Shown: positions 26,813 to 36,378, counted from the first letter of the stretch. The stretch is DNA of 64,000 nt from UBA2336 sp036787955 (GCA_036787955.1 DAIQOI010000008.1:62001-126000); one strand, 5' to 3'. Notes: generated by a model not told the origin, from the sequence alone. Translations and numbers: made by a program.

Positions 26813-27805
26813 TTACTCAACCAACAGGTTACAGCCCCGGATATCGCTGTTGTCTATCCTGCCCAAAACTTCAAACGAGCCATCAGCGTAGCACCGCCCA
26901 AGATCGGCTGTTTCGATAAAAGCAATGGAATGGACATTGCCCAAATCAATAATGTTAATACCACCTGTTTTTTCTTCCGGCAACAAGGTAAGCGGATCAT
27001 AGAGGTCGCGGATAAGTACCCGCATCCAGGGTGGCGGATAAAACCGCATGCCGCCACGGGTATAGGCCTGCGAAAACAGTTCGGTCATTCCATATTCAGA
27101 ATAAATTTTGTCCACCCCAAAACACCGTATCAGGCATTCATGCAACGCCTCTCGTGTTAGCTCCTCCCTCCTGCCTTTCATCCCACCGGTTTCAACAATC
27201 AAACAGCCCGACAAGTCGGGTTTGTGCTTTTCGGCCAGGTCGAGCAAAGCAAAGGTTACACCCCAAATCATAATCTTCCGGTCATTTAGCTTTGCTGCAA
27301 TGCTGATACGCTCCAGCATTTCATGGGTGTTGTACAGGTAAAATCCGGAAAACGCCGATTCACTTTGCTGAATGAGATGGTTTAACATAGTAACCAGTGA
27401 AGAGTTTTTGCGCTCCAGGTAAGAGGGCAGCAATGCGAACAGATGGTATTGTTTTACGTTCCCAAAAAATAATTCAAAATTTTTCAGGGCATGCTCCAAA
27501 TAAAACGAATCATTGGTATAGTAGTGCCGGCTCGACACAGCCCCCGTAGTACCGCTGCTTTCAAAATAACCCTGCGGCAGCCAGTTGCCGGTGATGAGGC
27601 GGTGCGACTTAAAAAAATCAATCGGCAGGAAGGGGATCTCAGCAATTGAGGTAATGGAAGAAATATCCGCCTGCCGCGCCTTTAAATAACGCCCATAAAC
27701 GGGGTTATGGATAGCCTGATAGCGGAATATACGGATGGCAATATTTGCAAATGAGTTGGCGTTAATGCCTTGTAATTCCGCCCGAAAACCATTTATTGTT
27801 GACAA
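26813..27805 (-). CDS. LuxE/PaaK-like acyl-protein synthetase
   Basis: 330 residues of the adenylate-forming superfamily related to LuxE acyl-protein synthetase. Signatures are FESSGTTGAVSSRHYY (about 81-96, the AMP-binding loop), VETGGMKGRREELTREALHE, and YSEYGMTELFSQAY (the Y-x-x-TE adenylate motif). LuxE activates fatty acids for reduction; here no luxC or luxD is present, so an acyl or aryl acid activation of another kind is more likely. The start is TTG at 27805, since an in-frame stop lies five codons upstream with no ATG. The divergent lipoprotein starts 26 bp away. Confidence 0.82.
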   Translation of the reverse strand: MSTINGFRAELQGINANSFANIAIRIFRYQAIHNPVYGRYLKARQADISSITSIAEIPFLPIDFFKSHRLITGNWLPQGYFESSGTTGAVSSRHYYTNDSFYLEHALKNFELFFGNVKQYHLFALLPSYLERKNSSLVTMLNHLIQQSESAFSGFYLYNTHEMLERISIAAKLNDRKIMIWGVTFALLDLAEKHKPDLSGCLIVETGGMKGRREELTREALHECLIRCFGVDKIYSEYGMTELFSQAYTRGGMRFYPPPWMRVLIRDLYDPLTLLPEEKTGGINIIDLGNVHSIAFIETADLGRCYADGSFEVLGRIDNSDIRGCNLLVE

Positions 27806-27831
27806 ACGTTGCTTAATTTACAGGCAAATTT

Positions 27832-28701
27832 ATGCACATGCGGCTATTGTCATCCATGCTGATACTAATTGGAAGCATTTCCTTCTTTGGATCATGCTTT
27901 GAGCCGCCACAGTTCAGCAAACGGCCGGAAATTACTGTTAGTAAGATTGAATTTTATGAAACTCCGGGCCTGGATGCCGATACCCTGGTGTTGTACATTG
28001 ACTTCAGGGATGGTGATGGCGACATGGGTTTTGACGGTCTCAACCAACAGCACAGCAGCGACCCCTTTCATCCCAACTATTATTACCTGGAAGGTCCCGG
28101 TTCCACTATTGTGAAAAACCCAACCGACCAGGTAACAGTAAATGCCCCCGACCCCATACCTTCGAGCCTGCCGGTGCTGAAAGATCTGGGAAACACCGGT
28201 AAGTTAGTACGGCTGCGCACGCGTAATAAACCTGGCTACGAATACCTTCCGCCACTGAATAGTGGCGACCTGGGTTGCCGGAATTACCGTATCCAGTACT
28301 TAATCATCCCTTACACTCAGCCGGATATTGTGGATGATTCCTACAACATCGTTGCCCGGTCGAGCCGGGGCGATGTAATTGTGCAGGATACACTGTACTA
28401 TACTACAAACCGCAATCATTATAACCTCCGTATCCGCTTTTATCAGCGTGTCGGATCTTCCTTGCAGGAATACAGCTGGGAAAATAATTTCTGCACCACA
28501 TTTAATTCGCGCTACCCTGTCCTTTCGGAAACCGAAGGCCCTACCGAGGGAACATTAAAGTACAAAATGACTTCCATTGGATTTCTTGCCGTGTTTGGAG
28601 TGCGGCCGATAGCGCTTGATGTAATAGTATCTGACCGCGCCCTGAACCGGGACTCCGTACGGGTACCTGAATTTACGCTCGACCAAATCCGGGTTAACTA
28701 A
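27832..28701 (+). CDS. Lipoprotein of unknown function
   Basis: 289 residues (287 if ATG 27838 is used). Signal peptide II: a hydrophobic stretch then lipobox FGSC with the Cys about residue 22. The mature protein is beta-rich and contains an Asp-rich segment DFRDGDGDMGFDG that could bind calcium. No enzyme motif is recognised. Its last four bases overlap the stop of the convergent E1 dehydrogenase gene. Confidence 0.75.
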   Translation: MHMRLLSSMLILIGSISFFGSCFEPPQFSKRPEITVSKIEFYETPGLDADTLVLYIDFRDGDGDMGFDGLNQQHSSDPFHPNYYYLEGPGSTIVKNPTDQVTVNAPDPIPSSLPVLKDLGNTGKLVRLRTRNKPGYEYLPPLNSGDLGCRNYRIQYLIIPYTQPDIVDDSYNIVARSSRGDVIVQDTLYYTTNRNHYNLRIRFYQRVGSSLQEYSWENNFCTTFNSRYPVLSETEGPTEGTLKYKMTSIGFLAVFGVRPIALDVIVSDRALNRDSVRVPEFTLDQIRVN

Positions 28702-31145
28702 AACAGCGGTGGATATTTTGCCGGGTCGGATTCCCGAACCAGCGAATAAATGCGTTCAATTATATCATCAGCATTTGGCTTGGAAAAATAATCTCCGTCT
28801 GAAGAGTAGGCCGGACGGTGCTCTTTTGCTGTGATGGTAATCGGGGCAGTATCCAGATACCGGTATGCTCCCTGCACTTCCAATACCTGTTGCATCATGA
28901 AAGCGGTGGCACCTCCGGGCACATCTTCATCGGCAAATACAACCCTGTTGGTTTTTTTTACCGACTCCAAGATTGTGTGGTGAATATCAAAGGGCAGCAA
29001 TGTCTGAACGTCAACCACCTCACACGAAATGTCCAGCTTTTCCAGTTCAGCAGCCGCTTCCATTACAATCCGGCACATGGATCCATACGTAACAACCGTA
29101 ACATCACTTCCCTCACGCAACACCTCGGGTACACCCAATGGCACAGTAAATTCACCTATGTTGTCGGGTATTCGTTCTTTCAGGCGGTATCCGTTAAGGC
29201 ATTCAATAATCAATGCCGGATCGTCCGATCTTAACATGGTATTGTAGAAACCGGCTGCCTGGGTCATGTTGCGGGGAACCAGAACATAAATACCCCGGAG
29301 GCTGTGCAATATCATGCCCATGGGAGATCCTGAGTGCCAGACACCCTCCAGGCGGTGACCCCGTGTGCGGATAATCAGCGGGGCTTTTTGCCCGCCTTTA
29401 GTGCGATACTGCAAACACGCCAGGTCATCGCTCATAATCTGCAGCGCATACAGCAGGTAGTCGAGGTACTGGATTTCGGCAATGGGACGTAAGCCACGCA
29501 GGGCTGCACCTATTCCCTGCCCTATGATAGTGCATTCCCGAATGCCCGTATCGGTTACACGCAGTTCGCCGTATTTTTCCTGAAGACCGGCGAAACCCTG
29601 ATTCACATCGCCAATTTTGCCCACGTCCTCACCTATGGCGAAAACGCGCGCATCGCGTGCGAGTGCAGCATCGAAGCAGGCACGCACCACTTCACGGCCA
29701 TCTACCTCAGGAACGTTATCTGAAAATACCGGTTTCACTTCCGGCACGCGCAAAGCCGATTCGGCTGTTTGGCTGTACAGGTGTGAGCTGTAACGGTCAT
29801 GTGCGTCTTGATGCAGGCGATCCAGCCAGCCAAGCAGTCTGCTTCGACCCTCGGTGTGTTCGTCACGTACAATGCGCACCACTTTTCGGGCGGCACGCAT
29901 GGCATCCATGCGCACAGGATTAACGGTGCGCTTCAGGTGCCCCAATACTTCGCTGATCTCCTGTGCATGACGCGACTGGTTTAACAGGTCGTTCAGGATA
30001 TCCTCCAGTTCGCGCTGATCCTTCTGTATATCTTCGGTAAAGGCTTTCCATGCCTTGTCTTTGGCCTTGCGCACGGTTTGTTTGGCCTCGGCCTCTATGG
30101 CGTCCAGCTCTTCAGGAAGTACCAACACCTCGTTTACTATCCACTCCCGCATTTTTCGCAGGCAGTCAAATTCTGCTTCCCAGGCCAGGCGTTCGGGTGA
30201 TTTGTACCGCTCGTGCGAACCGGATGTGGAATGACCCTGGGGCTGCGTCATCTCTTCCACATGCACCAGCACGGGAACATGCTCTTCCCTGCAAATTTTT
30301 TCGGCCTTCCGGTAGGTTTCAAGCAATGCGGGGTAATCCCACCCTTTTACCACAAATATTTCAATTCCCGGCTCACCAGGTTTTCGTTGCATGCCGCTTA
30401 GTGCTTTCGATATACTGCCTTTGGTAGTATGATATGCCTGCGGAACGGATATGCCGTAGTCGTCATCCCACACCGAAACGAGCATGGGTACCTGCAACAC
30501 ACCGGCAGCATTCATGGCCTCAAAAAACATACCTTCGGATGTTGAAGCGTTGCCAATCGTACCAAAGGCTACTTCATTCCCTTTGCGCGAAAGCGTGGTA
30601 AACTGATGAAGTTGCGGATTGTTGCGGAATAGTTTTGACGCATACGCCATGCCCAGCAGGCGCGGCATTTGTGCTGCCGTAGGACTGATGTCAGAAGAGC
30701 TGTTTTTAAGTTCGGTCAGATTTTTCAACTTTCCGTTCTCGTCCAGCATGCGTGTGGCAAAGTGCCCGTTCATCAGCCTTCCGGCCGATGCGGGTTCAGC
30801 TTCAACGGAAGTGTGCGCATACAACTGTGCAAAATACTGCTCCAGCGTAAGTTCACCGATAGCCAGCATGAAGGTTTGGTCGCGATAATACCCCGAACGG
30901 AAGTCACCCGGACGGAAAACCTTCGCCATGGCTATCTGTGCAACCTCTTTGCCATCTCCGAAGATGCCAAACTTGGCTTTGCCCATGAACACTTCCTTTC
31001 TTCCCAGCAGGCTGGCCTCCCGGCTTTCGCAAGCCAGGCGATAATCGGCCAGAATTTCCTTGACACGGGCCTGGGAAAACCGCGTTTTTGATGCTTTCGT
31101 TTCTGCCACGCTTCTCAGTTTTTCAATGCGTTCAAAAATAGCCAT
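28698..31145 (-). CDS. Fused alpha/beta E1 component of a 2-oxoacid dehydrogenase
   Basis: 815 residues from ATG 31145. The first half (to about 390) is an E1-alpha thiamine diphosphate domain; the second half (about 470-815) is E1-beta, with RVFAIGEDVGKIGDVNQGF, the transketolase pyrimidine domain and a C-terminal domain with VTYGSMCRIVMEAAAEL and FADEDVPGGATAFMMQQVL. The ThDP-binding region reads IGNASTSEG then VWDDDYGIS, where classical E1-alpha has GDG and NN; this looks like a variant typical of the fused Bacteroidota group. A branched-chain or other 2-oxoacid is the likely substrate. E2 and E3 genes are not in the window. Confidence 0.87.
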   Translation of the reverse strand: MAIFERIEKLRSVAETKASKTRFSQARVKEILADYRLACESREASLLGRKEVFMGKAKFGIFGDGKEVAQIAMAKVFRPGDFRSGYYRDQTFMLAIGELTLEQYFAQLYAHTSVEAEPASAGRLMNGHFATRMLDENGKLKNLTELKNSSSDISPTAAQMPRLLGMAYASKLFRNNPQLHQFTTLSRKGNEVAFGTIGNASTSEGMFFEAMNAAGVLQVPMLVSVWDDDYGISVPQAYHTTKGSISKALSGMQRKPGEPGIEIFVVKGWDYPALLETYRKAEKICREEHVPVLVHVEEMTQPQGHSTSGSHERYKSPERLAWEAEFDCLRKMREWIVNEVLVLPEELDAIEAEAKQTVRKAKDKAWKAFTEDIQKDQRELEDILNDLLNQSRHAQEISEVLGHLKRTVNPVRMDAMRAARKVVRIVRDEHTEGRSRLLGWLDRLHQDAHDRYSSHLYSQTAESALRVPEVKPVFSDNVPEVDGREVVRACFDAALARDARVFAIGEDVGKIGDVNQGFAGLQEKYGELRVTDTGIRECTIIGQGIGAALRGLRPIAEIQYLDYLLYALQIMSDDLACLQYRTKGGQKAPLIIRTRGHRLEGVWHSGSPMGMILHSLRGIYVLVPRNMTQAAGFYNTMLRSDDPALIIECLNGYRLKERIPDNIGEFTVPLGVPEVLREGSDVTVVTYGSMCRIVMEAAAELEKLDISCEVVDVQTLLPFDIHHTILESVKKTNRVVFADEDVPGGATAFMMQQVLEVQGAYRYLDTAPITITAKEHRPAYSSDGDYFSKPNADDIIERIYSLVRESDPAKYPPLF

Positions 31146-31163
31146 AAGGCTGCCAAATGCCAA

Positions 31164-31193
31164 TTGCGATTTGGGGGCCGGCGGTTATCTTTG
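31164..31193 (+). promoter_or_regulatory. Bacteroidota-type promoter for ald
   Basis: A -33 TTG (31164-31166), a 19-bp spacer and TATCTTTG (31186-31193) match the TTG-N19-TAnnTTTG consensus. The expected start is near 31200, about 17 bases before the ald ATG. Confidence 0.7.
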
Positions 31194-31216
31194 CAGCCAA
31201 TTCAAACGATTGAGCT

Positions 31217-32329
31217 ATGACTATTGGCGTACCGAAAGAAATAAAAAACAACGAAAACCGCGTGGCACTGACACCTGCCGGAACCAAGGAGCTTGTTAAA
31301 CGCGGTCATACCGTATACATCGAAAAATCGGCTGGTGTGGGAAGCGGTTTTACCGATGACGACTACATCCAGGCGGGCGCCAGTATACTTGACACCGCAG
31401 CGCAGGTGTTCGACAAAGCGGAAATGATTATTAAGGTAAAGGAGCCTATTGAACAGGAATATAAGCTCATCAAAAAAGAACAACTGGTTTTTACCTATTT
31501 TCACTTTGCATCTTATGAGCCGCTTACACGCGCCATGATGGAAAGCGGAGCTGTATGCCTGGCCTATGAAACGGTAGAACGGGCCGATGGCAGCCTGCCG
31601 CTGCTCATACCCATGTCGGAAGTGGCCGGGCGCATGGCCGTGCAGGAAGGCGCCAAATACCTGGAGAAGCCTCTTAAAGGCAGGGGTATCCTATTAGGAG
31701 GTGTGCCTGGGGTAAAGCCTGCTAAAGTATTGATTCTTGGCGGTGGCGTTGTGGGTACCAATGCCGCCAAAATTGCCGCAGGCATGGGCGCTGATGTTAC
31801 CATTCTGGATGTAAATATCAACCGGCTGCGCTATCTGGATGACGTGATGCCAAAAAATGTGCACACCATGGTATCGAACGAATATGTGATACGCGAGCTG
31901 GTACGCGATGCCGATTTAATAATTGGCGGGGTGCTGATACCGGGTGCAAAAGCCCCCAAACTAATAACACGCGACATGCTAAAAACCATGAGACCGGGAA
32001 CTGTACTGGTAGATGTGGCAGTTGACCAGGGAGGTTGCATTGAAACCTGTACCCCCACCACCCATGAAAATCCGACTTACATAATTGATGATGTAGTTCA
32101 TTATTGCGTGGCCAATATGCCTGGAGCTGTCCCCTACACCTCTACACTCGCACTTACCAATGCCACCTTGCCCTATGCTATTAAACTGGCCAACATGGGT
32201 TGGAAAAAAGCCTGTCAGGAAAGTGCAGAACTGCGCCTTGGGCTCAATGTAATGTTTGGAGAAGTGGTGTACAAAGGCGTAGCCGATGCGTTTAACCTGC
32301 CTTACACGGATGTAAAAAAATTTCTCTGA
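31217..32329 (+). CDS. ald: Alanine dehydrogenase
   Basis: 370 residues, normal for NAD-dependent alanine dehydrogenase, which interconverts L-alanine with pyruvate and ammonia. N-terminal signature MTIGVPKEIKNNENRVALTP carries the substrate-binding Arg15. K74 region MIIKVKEP, the catalytic His in YFHFAS, the NAD-binding GGGVVGTNAA and VDVAVDQGGCIET are all present. It has its own promoter and no cotranscribed neighbour; the gene after it is on the other strand. Confidence 0.95.
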   Translation: MTIGVPKEIKNNENRVALTPAGTKELVKRGHTVYIEKSAGVGSGFTDDDYIQAGASILDTAAQVFDKAEMIIKVKEPIEQEYKLIKKEQLVFTYFHFASYEPLTRAMMESGAVCLAYETVERADGSLPLLIPMSEVAGRMAVQEGAKYLEKPLKGRGILLGGVPGVKPAKVLILGGGVVGTNAAKIAAGMGADVTILDVNINRLRYLDDVMPKNVHTMVSNEYVIRELVRDADLIIGGVLIPGAKAPKLITRDMLKTMRPGTVLVDVAVDQGGCIETCTPTTHENPTYIIDDVVHYCVANMPGAVPYTSTLALTNATLPYAIKLANMGWKKACQESAELRLGLNVMFGEVVYKGVADAFNLPYTDVKKFL

Positions 32330-32335
32330 AAGTTT

Positions 32336-32779
32336 TCAGGTAAAAAACGGGATATCAGCCAGTGCGGTTAAACGACCCAAACTGTAATCTGCCTGATAGC
32401 AGTAATGCATTAACCCATTGGTCAGTAAAATATAATGAGCCCGAAGTGCCATATTGTATTGTGCCACCTGCATGGCCGATTCTTCCGTAATTTTCACATC
32501 GGGGGCTTTGCATTCGGCCACCATCCAGTGCCTGCCATACCGGTCGAAGATGAGCACATCGGCCCGCCTGGGCATGTTGTTGAATGATACCGCGAATTCA
32601 ACCTGCATAAGCGCACGGGGACAATTCCGTTCTTCTATCAGAAAATTCACCAGGTGCTGCCGCACCCATTCTTCGGGAGTAAGTGCTACCTGCTTCTTCC
32701 TTATCCGATCAAAAATCCATAGTTTGCCCGAGTGGCTTGTTATTTGAAACGTATATTGAGGAAAGTTTAATTTTTGCAC
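32336..32779 (-). CDS. HsdR N-terminal-like PD-(D/E)xK protein, stand-alone
   Basis: 147 residues matching the N-terminal nuclease domain of type I restriction HsdR proteins. The core is RRADVLIFDRYG followed by HWMVAECKAP, giving the D...ExK catalytic triad (Asp about 74, Glu89, Lys91). There is no helicase domain and no hsdM or hsdS in the window, so it is not part of a restriction system here. This short form is common in Bacteroidota as an orphan. Its role is unknown. Confidence 0.8.
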   Translation of the reverse strand: MQKLNFPQYTFQITSHSGKLWIFDRIRKKQVALTPEEWVRQHLVNFLIEERNCPRALMQVEFAVSFNNMPRRADVLIFDRYGRHWMVAECKAPDVKITEESAMQVAQYNMALRAHYILLTNGLMHYCYQADYSLGRLTALADIPFFT

Positions 32780-32799
32780 GCTGTAAATTACACCGACTT

Positions 32800-33570
32800 A
32801 TGAAGACAAAACAGGAAATCGTTGAAAACTGGCTGCCCCGATACACAGGCCAGCCGCTGGACCAGTTCGGGCAATATATATTACTTACCAATTTTGACAA
32901 TTACGTCAAACTGTTTGCCGAGTGGCACAACGTTCCGGTTAATGGTTTGGACCGCCCCATGCGCAACGCCACTGCCGAAGGCATCACCATCATTAACTTT
33001 GGGATGGGTAGCCCCAATGCAGCAACCATTATGGACTGCCTGAGCGCCATTAAACCCAAGGCCGCGCTGTTTTTAGGAAAATGTGGTGCGCTGAAAAAGA
33101 AAAATGACATAGGCGATTTCATCCTTCCTATCGCAGCCATACGTGGCGAGGGTACCAGCAATGATTACATGCCACCCGAAGTACCTGCCTTGCCGGCATT
33201 TGCCCTGCAGAAAGCCATTTCCACTACCATCCGCGATTATAACCAGGATTACTGGACGGGCACCGTGTACACCACCAACCGCAGGGTTTGGGAGTGGGAT
33301 GAGAAATTTAAAATCTACCTGAGGAAAATCCGCGCACAGGCCATTGATATGGAAACCGCCACTATCTTCACCACAGCTTTTAAAAATAAAATACCAGCTG
33401 GGGCATTGTTGCTGGTTTCCGATCAACCTATGATACCCGAAGGAGTAAAGACCGAGGCCAGCGACCGCGTAGTTACACAAAACTACGTTGAACTGCATTT
33501 AAAAATAGGTATTGATTCGCTGAAGCAACTCATCAACAATGGCATAACGGTTAAGCATCTGCGTTACTAA
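32800..33570 (+). CDS. amn: AMP nucleosidase
   Basis: 256 residues from ATG 32800, the short form of AMP nucleosidase that splits AMP into adenine and ribose 5-phosphate. The phosphorylase-like fold shows INFGMGSPNAATIMD, FLGKCGALK and the purine-binding AQAIDMETATIF with its conserved Glu, plus LLVSDQPM. Length suits the Bacteroidota version without the N-terminal regulatory domain of the E. coli enzyme. Its end overlaps the convergent MFS gene by 4 bp. Confidence 0.88.
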   Translation: MKTKQEIVENWLPRYTGQPLDQFGQYILLTNFDNYVKLFAEWHNVPVNGLDRPMRNATAEGITIINFGMGSPNAATIMDCLSAIKPKAALFLGKCGALKKKNDIGDFILPIAAIRGEGTSNDYMPPEVPALPAFALQKAISTTIRDYNQDYWTGTVYTTNRRVWEWDEKFKIYLRKIRAQAIDMETATIFTTAFKNKIPAGALLLVSDQPMIPEGVKTEASDRVVTQNYVELHLKIGIDSLKQLINNGITVKHLRY

Positions 33571-34892
33571 GCGCGTTGTGCAAGAGGTACGCGTATATGC
33601 ACCGAACGAACGCGATGCAGAAAAATTAATCCGATGACAAAATAAATTGCCAGAGCCAGTGCGCTGTAACGCATATTTCCGGTAAGCTGATGCACCAAAC
33701 CGTAAGAAAAAGTACCCAAAACTATGCTCAGGTTGTAGGTAACATCATAGAAACTAAAGTACGAGGCATGATCGACTGTATGAGCCGGTAGCAGCTTAGC
33801 ATAAGTAGCCCGTGAAAGCGACTGGATCCCACCCATGATGGTACCAACCACTACTGCCAGTATATAAAAATGGTATGCTTTTGAAATGAAGTAGGCCGAG
33901 AAGCAAACCAGTATCCACAAAGCCAGCATCAGCGTGAGTGTATAAGAATTTCCTTTTCTCCGCGACATCTTGGCAAAAAACCATGCCCCTGCTGCCGCCA
34001 CCAGCTGGATAAGCAAAATGGTAGCAATGAGGTTCTGGGCCGGCAACTGAAGCACATCGGTACCGAAAAGCGTGGCCAGGTACATTACAGTCTGCACCCC
34101 CATGTTAAAAAAGAAAAAGGAGGTAAGGTACTTTTTCAGGTCGGGGTTGTGTTTTAATTCTCGCCAAACCTTCAGAATCTCTTCGTAACCCATTTTCCAT
34201 ATACGGGTTGTTTTTATTCCCACTGAATTTTCGGGCAACTTCCTGAACGACCACCAGGCAAAACCCATCCACCACACCCCTACCAGCAGAAAACTGAAGC
34301 GCGTGGCATGACCTTCAGAGCCAAAACCAAACCACTGCGGATTGAGAATAAGAATCAAACAGGCTATCATCAGAATAACGCTGCCGTAATAACCCATGGA
34401 ATAACCCCTGGCACTCACCTCATCGAGCCGGTCTTCTGTAACAATTTCGGGCAGAAAGGCATCGTAAAACACCAGGCTCCCGGAATAACCGATGCTGGCC
34501 ATGACAGAACAGAATATACCCCAGTACAGCGTTTCAATATCTTTGAAAAAGTACAGGCCAATGCAGGCCATACTGCCCATCATTACAAACAGCTGCATGA
34601 ATTGCTTTTTTCTTCCCGTGTAATCGGAGATTCCTGACAACAAAGGCAGTATAGCAGCCACTATTAGAAATGAAAATGACAAGGCATAAGAATACAGCAC
34701 GGAATTTTTGAGCGTATAGCCAAAAAACGTTACCGATTCATTCCCTTCACGCGTAACAGCCACGGCTTTATAATATACAGGGAATATAGCCGAGGTAATA
34801 ACAAGCGAATAGACCGAGTTTGCCCAGTCGTACATGCACCAGGCGCGCACGGTGGCGGGATTATTTTTCAGGATTTTGTCGGGTTCAAGCAT
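33567..34892 (-). CDS. MFS transporter, UMF1/Atg22-like
   Basis: 441 residues with about twelve membrane segments. The opening RAWCMYDWANSVYSLVITSAIFPVYY is characteristic of the UMF1/Atg22 branch of the major facilitator superfamily, as are GISDYTGRKK between helices 2 and 3 and GGIQSLSRATYAKL near helix 9. The substrate is unknown; relatives export amino acids or act as permeases of undefined range. It is preceded by a terminator and may have its own promoter. Confidence 0.85.
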   Translation of the reverse strand: MLEPDKILKNNPATVRAWCMYDWANSVYSLVITSAIFPVYYKAVAVTREGNESVTFFGYTLKNSVLYSYALSFSFLIVAAILPLLSGISDYTGRKKQFMQLFVMMGSMACIGLYFFKDIETLYWGIFCSVMASIGYSGSLVFYDAFLPEIVTEDRLDEVSARGYSMGYYGSVILMIACLILILNPQWFGFGSEGHATRFSFLLVGVWWMGFAWWSFRKLPENSVGIKTTRIWKMGYEEILKVWRELKHNPDLKKYLTSFFFFNMGVQTVMYLATLFGTDVLQLPAQNLIATILLIQLVAAAGAWFFAKMSRRKGNSYTLTLMLALWILVCFSAYFISKAYHFYILAVVVGTIMGGIQSLSRATYAKLLPAHTVDHASYFSFYDVTYNLSIVLGTFSYGLVHQLTGNMRYSALALAIYFVIGLIFLHRVRSVHIRVPLAQRA

Positions 34893-34897
34893 CTTAC

Positions 34898-34927
34898 AAA
34901 AAAACCCTGCTTTCGGCAGGGCTTTTT
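34898..34927 (-). terminator. Terminator of the exbB-exbD operon
   Basis: Stem CCCTGC (34905-34910) and GCAGGG (34916-34921) with a 5-base loop. On the minus strand it is followed by seven T residues (34904-34898), giving a rho-independent terminator just after the second exbD stop. A shorter T-run on the plus side makes it weakly bidirectional. Confidence 0.78.
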
Positions 34928-34943
34928 GTTTTAGGGTTGTTCG

Positions 34944-35408
34944 TTAATTTTCAACCCTGCGCTGCTGTGTAGAATACAAAAGCAGGCGGGCGTTGGCTTT
35001 GCGCAACTCGGTTTCCACATCGGCTATGATGCCGCGTTTTACATCGCTGTCCACCTTCATGGATACCGTGAGCTGGTCGCGTTCGAACTCATTGAGCTTG
35101 GCTTTTTCGGAGTTAACCCATTGGATCACATCTTTCGGCTCAATGAACACATCATTGACCTGAATCTTAGGTTCCTTGCCCCACAGGTCGGTCTTTTTGG
35201 GTTCACCAATATACATATAGGCCACCAGTGACTTGCGGGCCAGTTTTTTCAGCTGCGTTGCTTCGGGAAGATTTTGCTTCACATTGATAGACGTATCGCG
35301 CAACACGGTTGTCACCATAAAGAAGAAGAGGAGCATAAACACCACATCAGGCATGGACGAGGTGGGAATTTCCTGCTTTACGGCTACTTTTTTCTTAAAT
35401 TTTGACAT
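34944..35408 (-). CDS. exbD: ExbD/TolR-family protein (second copy)
   Basis: 154 residues with one N-terminal membrane helix (about 18-38, PDVVFMLLFFFMVTTVL) whose Asp is the conserved proton-channel residue, then a periplasmic domain. It acts with an ExbB/TolQ channel to pass the proton motive force to the outer membrane. It is the last gene of a four-gene operon; the preceding exbD copy is 2 bp away. Having two different ExbD proteins suggests a heteromeric or two-partner energiser. Confidence 0.9.
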   Translation of the reverse strand: MSKFKKKVAVKQEIPTSSMPDVVFMLLFFFMVTTVLRDTSINVKQNLPEATQLKKLARKSLVAYMYIGEPKKTDLWGKEPKIQVNDVFIEPKDVIQWVNSEKAKLNEFERDQLTVSMKVDSDVKRGIIADVETELRKANARLLLYSTQQRRVEN

Positions 35409-35410
35409 GG

Positions 35411-35995
35411 TTATCCTCCTACTTTAGTGGGTTCTGCAATGGAAAGGTTCATCGGAATTTCAATGCTACCATCCGGGCGCCTTTTACGCCCAAGGTCATA
35501 GAGTTTCCTGTTTTCAGGGTCATTCAGATCGGACGAAAGATCGAGCCATTTTTTCACTGACACTCCTGCATTCTCAGCATATATCTGATAATACGCTGCC
35601 TGAATCGCATCCAGTATCTCAATGAATTTTTTATGGCTGGTGCCGCGGTCTGTTTTATAAGACACTATGGCTTTTTCCGGATTATCCGAAGACGTTGGAT
35701 CGGCCCCGTAGTTCAGGATAAACTTTTTTATTTTTTCGGTTAGTTCATCCGGGGTTCCGGTAAACGGCTCACCTTCCACCAGGACATTATCAAATGAATT
35801 GACCTGAATTTTAAACAGGTTCCGCTCCTGGATTTTTATATCCATGTCGGGCGGCAACGCCTCTGGTGGTGGCGGCAGCAGGATACTCAAACCTTTATCG
35901 TTTGCCACTGTAGTGGTTACCAGAAAGAACACCAGCAGCAGGAAGGCGATATCGGCCATGGAGGCACTGGGAATTTCAGGAACGGGTCGAGGCAT
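35411..35995 (-). CDS. exbD: ExbD/TolR-family protein (first copy)
   Basis: 194 residues. One membrane helix (about 12-34, MADIAFLLLVFFLVTTTVA) carries the conserved Asp, followed by a periplasmic domain of 150 residues, about 40 longer than its neighbour. It contains a helical insert with KIKKFILNYGADPTSSDNP and a conserved-looking C-terminal part. It overlaps the preceding membrane protein gene by one base and continues into the second exbD. Confidence 0.9.
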   Translation of the reverse strand: MPRPVPEIPSASMADIAFLLLVFFLVTTTVANDKGLSILLPPPPEALPPDMDIKIQERNLFKIQVNSFDNVLVEGEPFTGTPDELTEKIKKFILNYGADPTSSDNPEKAIVSYKTDRGTSHKKFIEILDAIQAAYYQIYAENAGVSVKKWLDLSSDLNDPENRKLYDLGRKRRPDGSIEIPMNLSIAEPTKVGG

Positions 35996-36369
35996 TATTT
36001 AAACGCTTTATTTATCTCCGAATAAATTAATCCCACTACGGCTATTCCCGAAATCAGGTAGAACAAGGTAAGGCCGGCACCTACAAGCTTGGAAGTAGAC
36101 TCGGTAATACCTTTCGCTGCCTGTTCGGGTGTTACATCACTGCCAGTCAGCGCATAGGAAACTGCAAACAGGGCCACCATGATGAGGATGGCTATGAGGG
36201 GTTTCTTCAGCTCCCCGGGCGACTTGACCGCGTTCAGCAAGGGCAACACTATGGCTGAGGCAATAGCGGTTATGAACAATACATAACCGATGTACAGACC
36301 TGCATCAACCGAGGTTAAAGAGGCCACAACAATGCCGACCATTATGAGAATAACTATAAATCCTCTCAT
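35995..36369 (-). CDS. Four-helix membrane protein in the exbB-exbD operon
   Basis: 124 residues with four predicted membrane segments (about 3-20, 25-48, 58-76 and 98-118) and short loops. No conserved domain is recognised. It sits between the TolQ-like channel (9 bp upstream) and the first exbD (1-bp overlap), an arrangement seen in Bacteroidota energiser operons, so it is likely an accessory subunit of this channel. Confidence 0.75.
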   Translation of the reverse strand: MRGFIVILIMVGIVVASLTSVDAGLYIGYVLFITAIASAIVLPLLNAVKSPGELKKPLIAILIMVALFAVSYALTGSDVTPEQAAKGITESTSKLVGAGLTLFYLISGIAVVGLIYSEINKAFK

Positions 36370-36378
36370 GATGATGGT

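Noticed and set aside
32336..32779. Restriction-modification system around the HsdR-N-like gene
   Set aside because: No methylase, specificity subunit or helicase domain is present.
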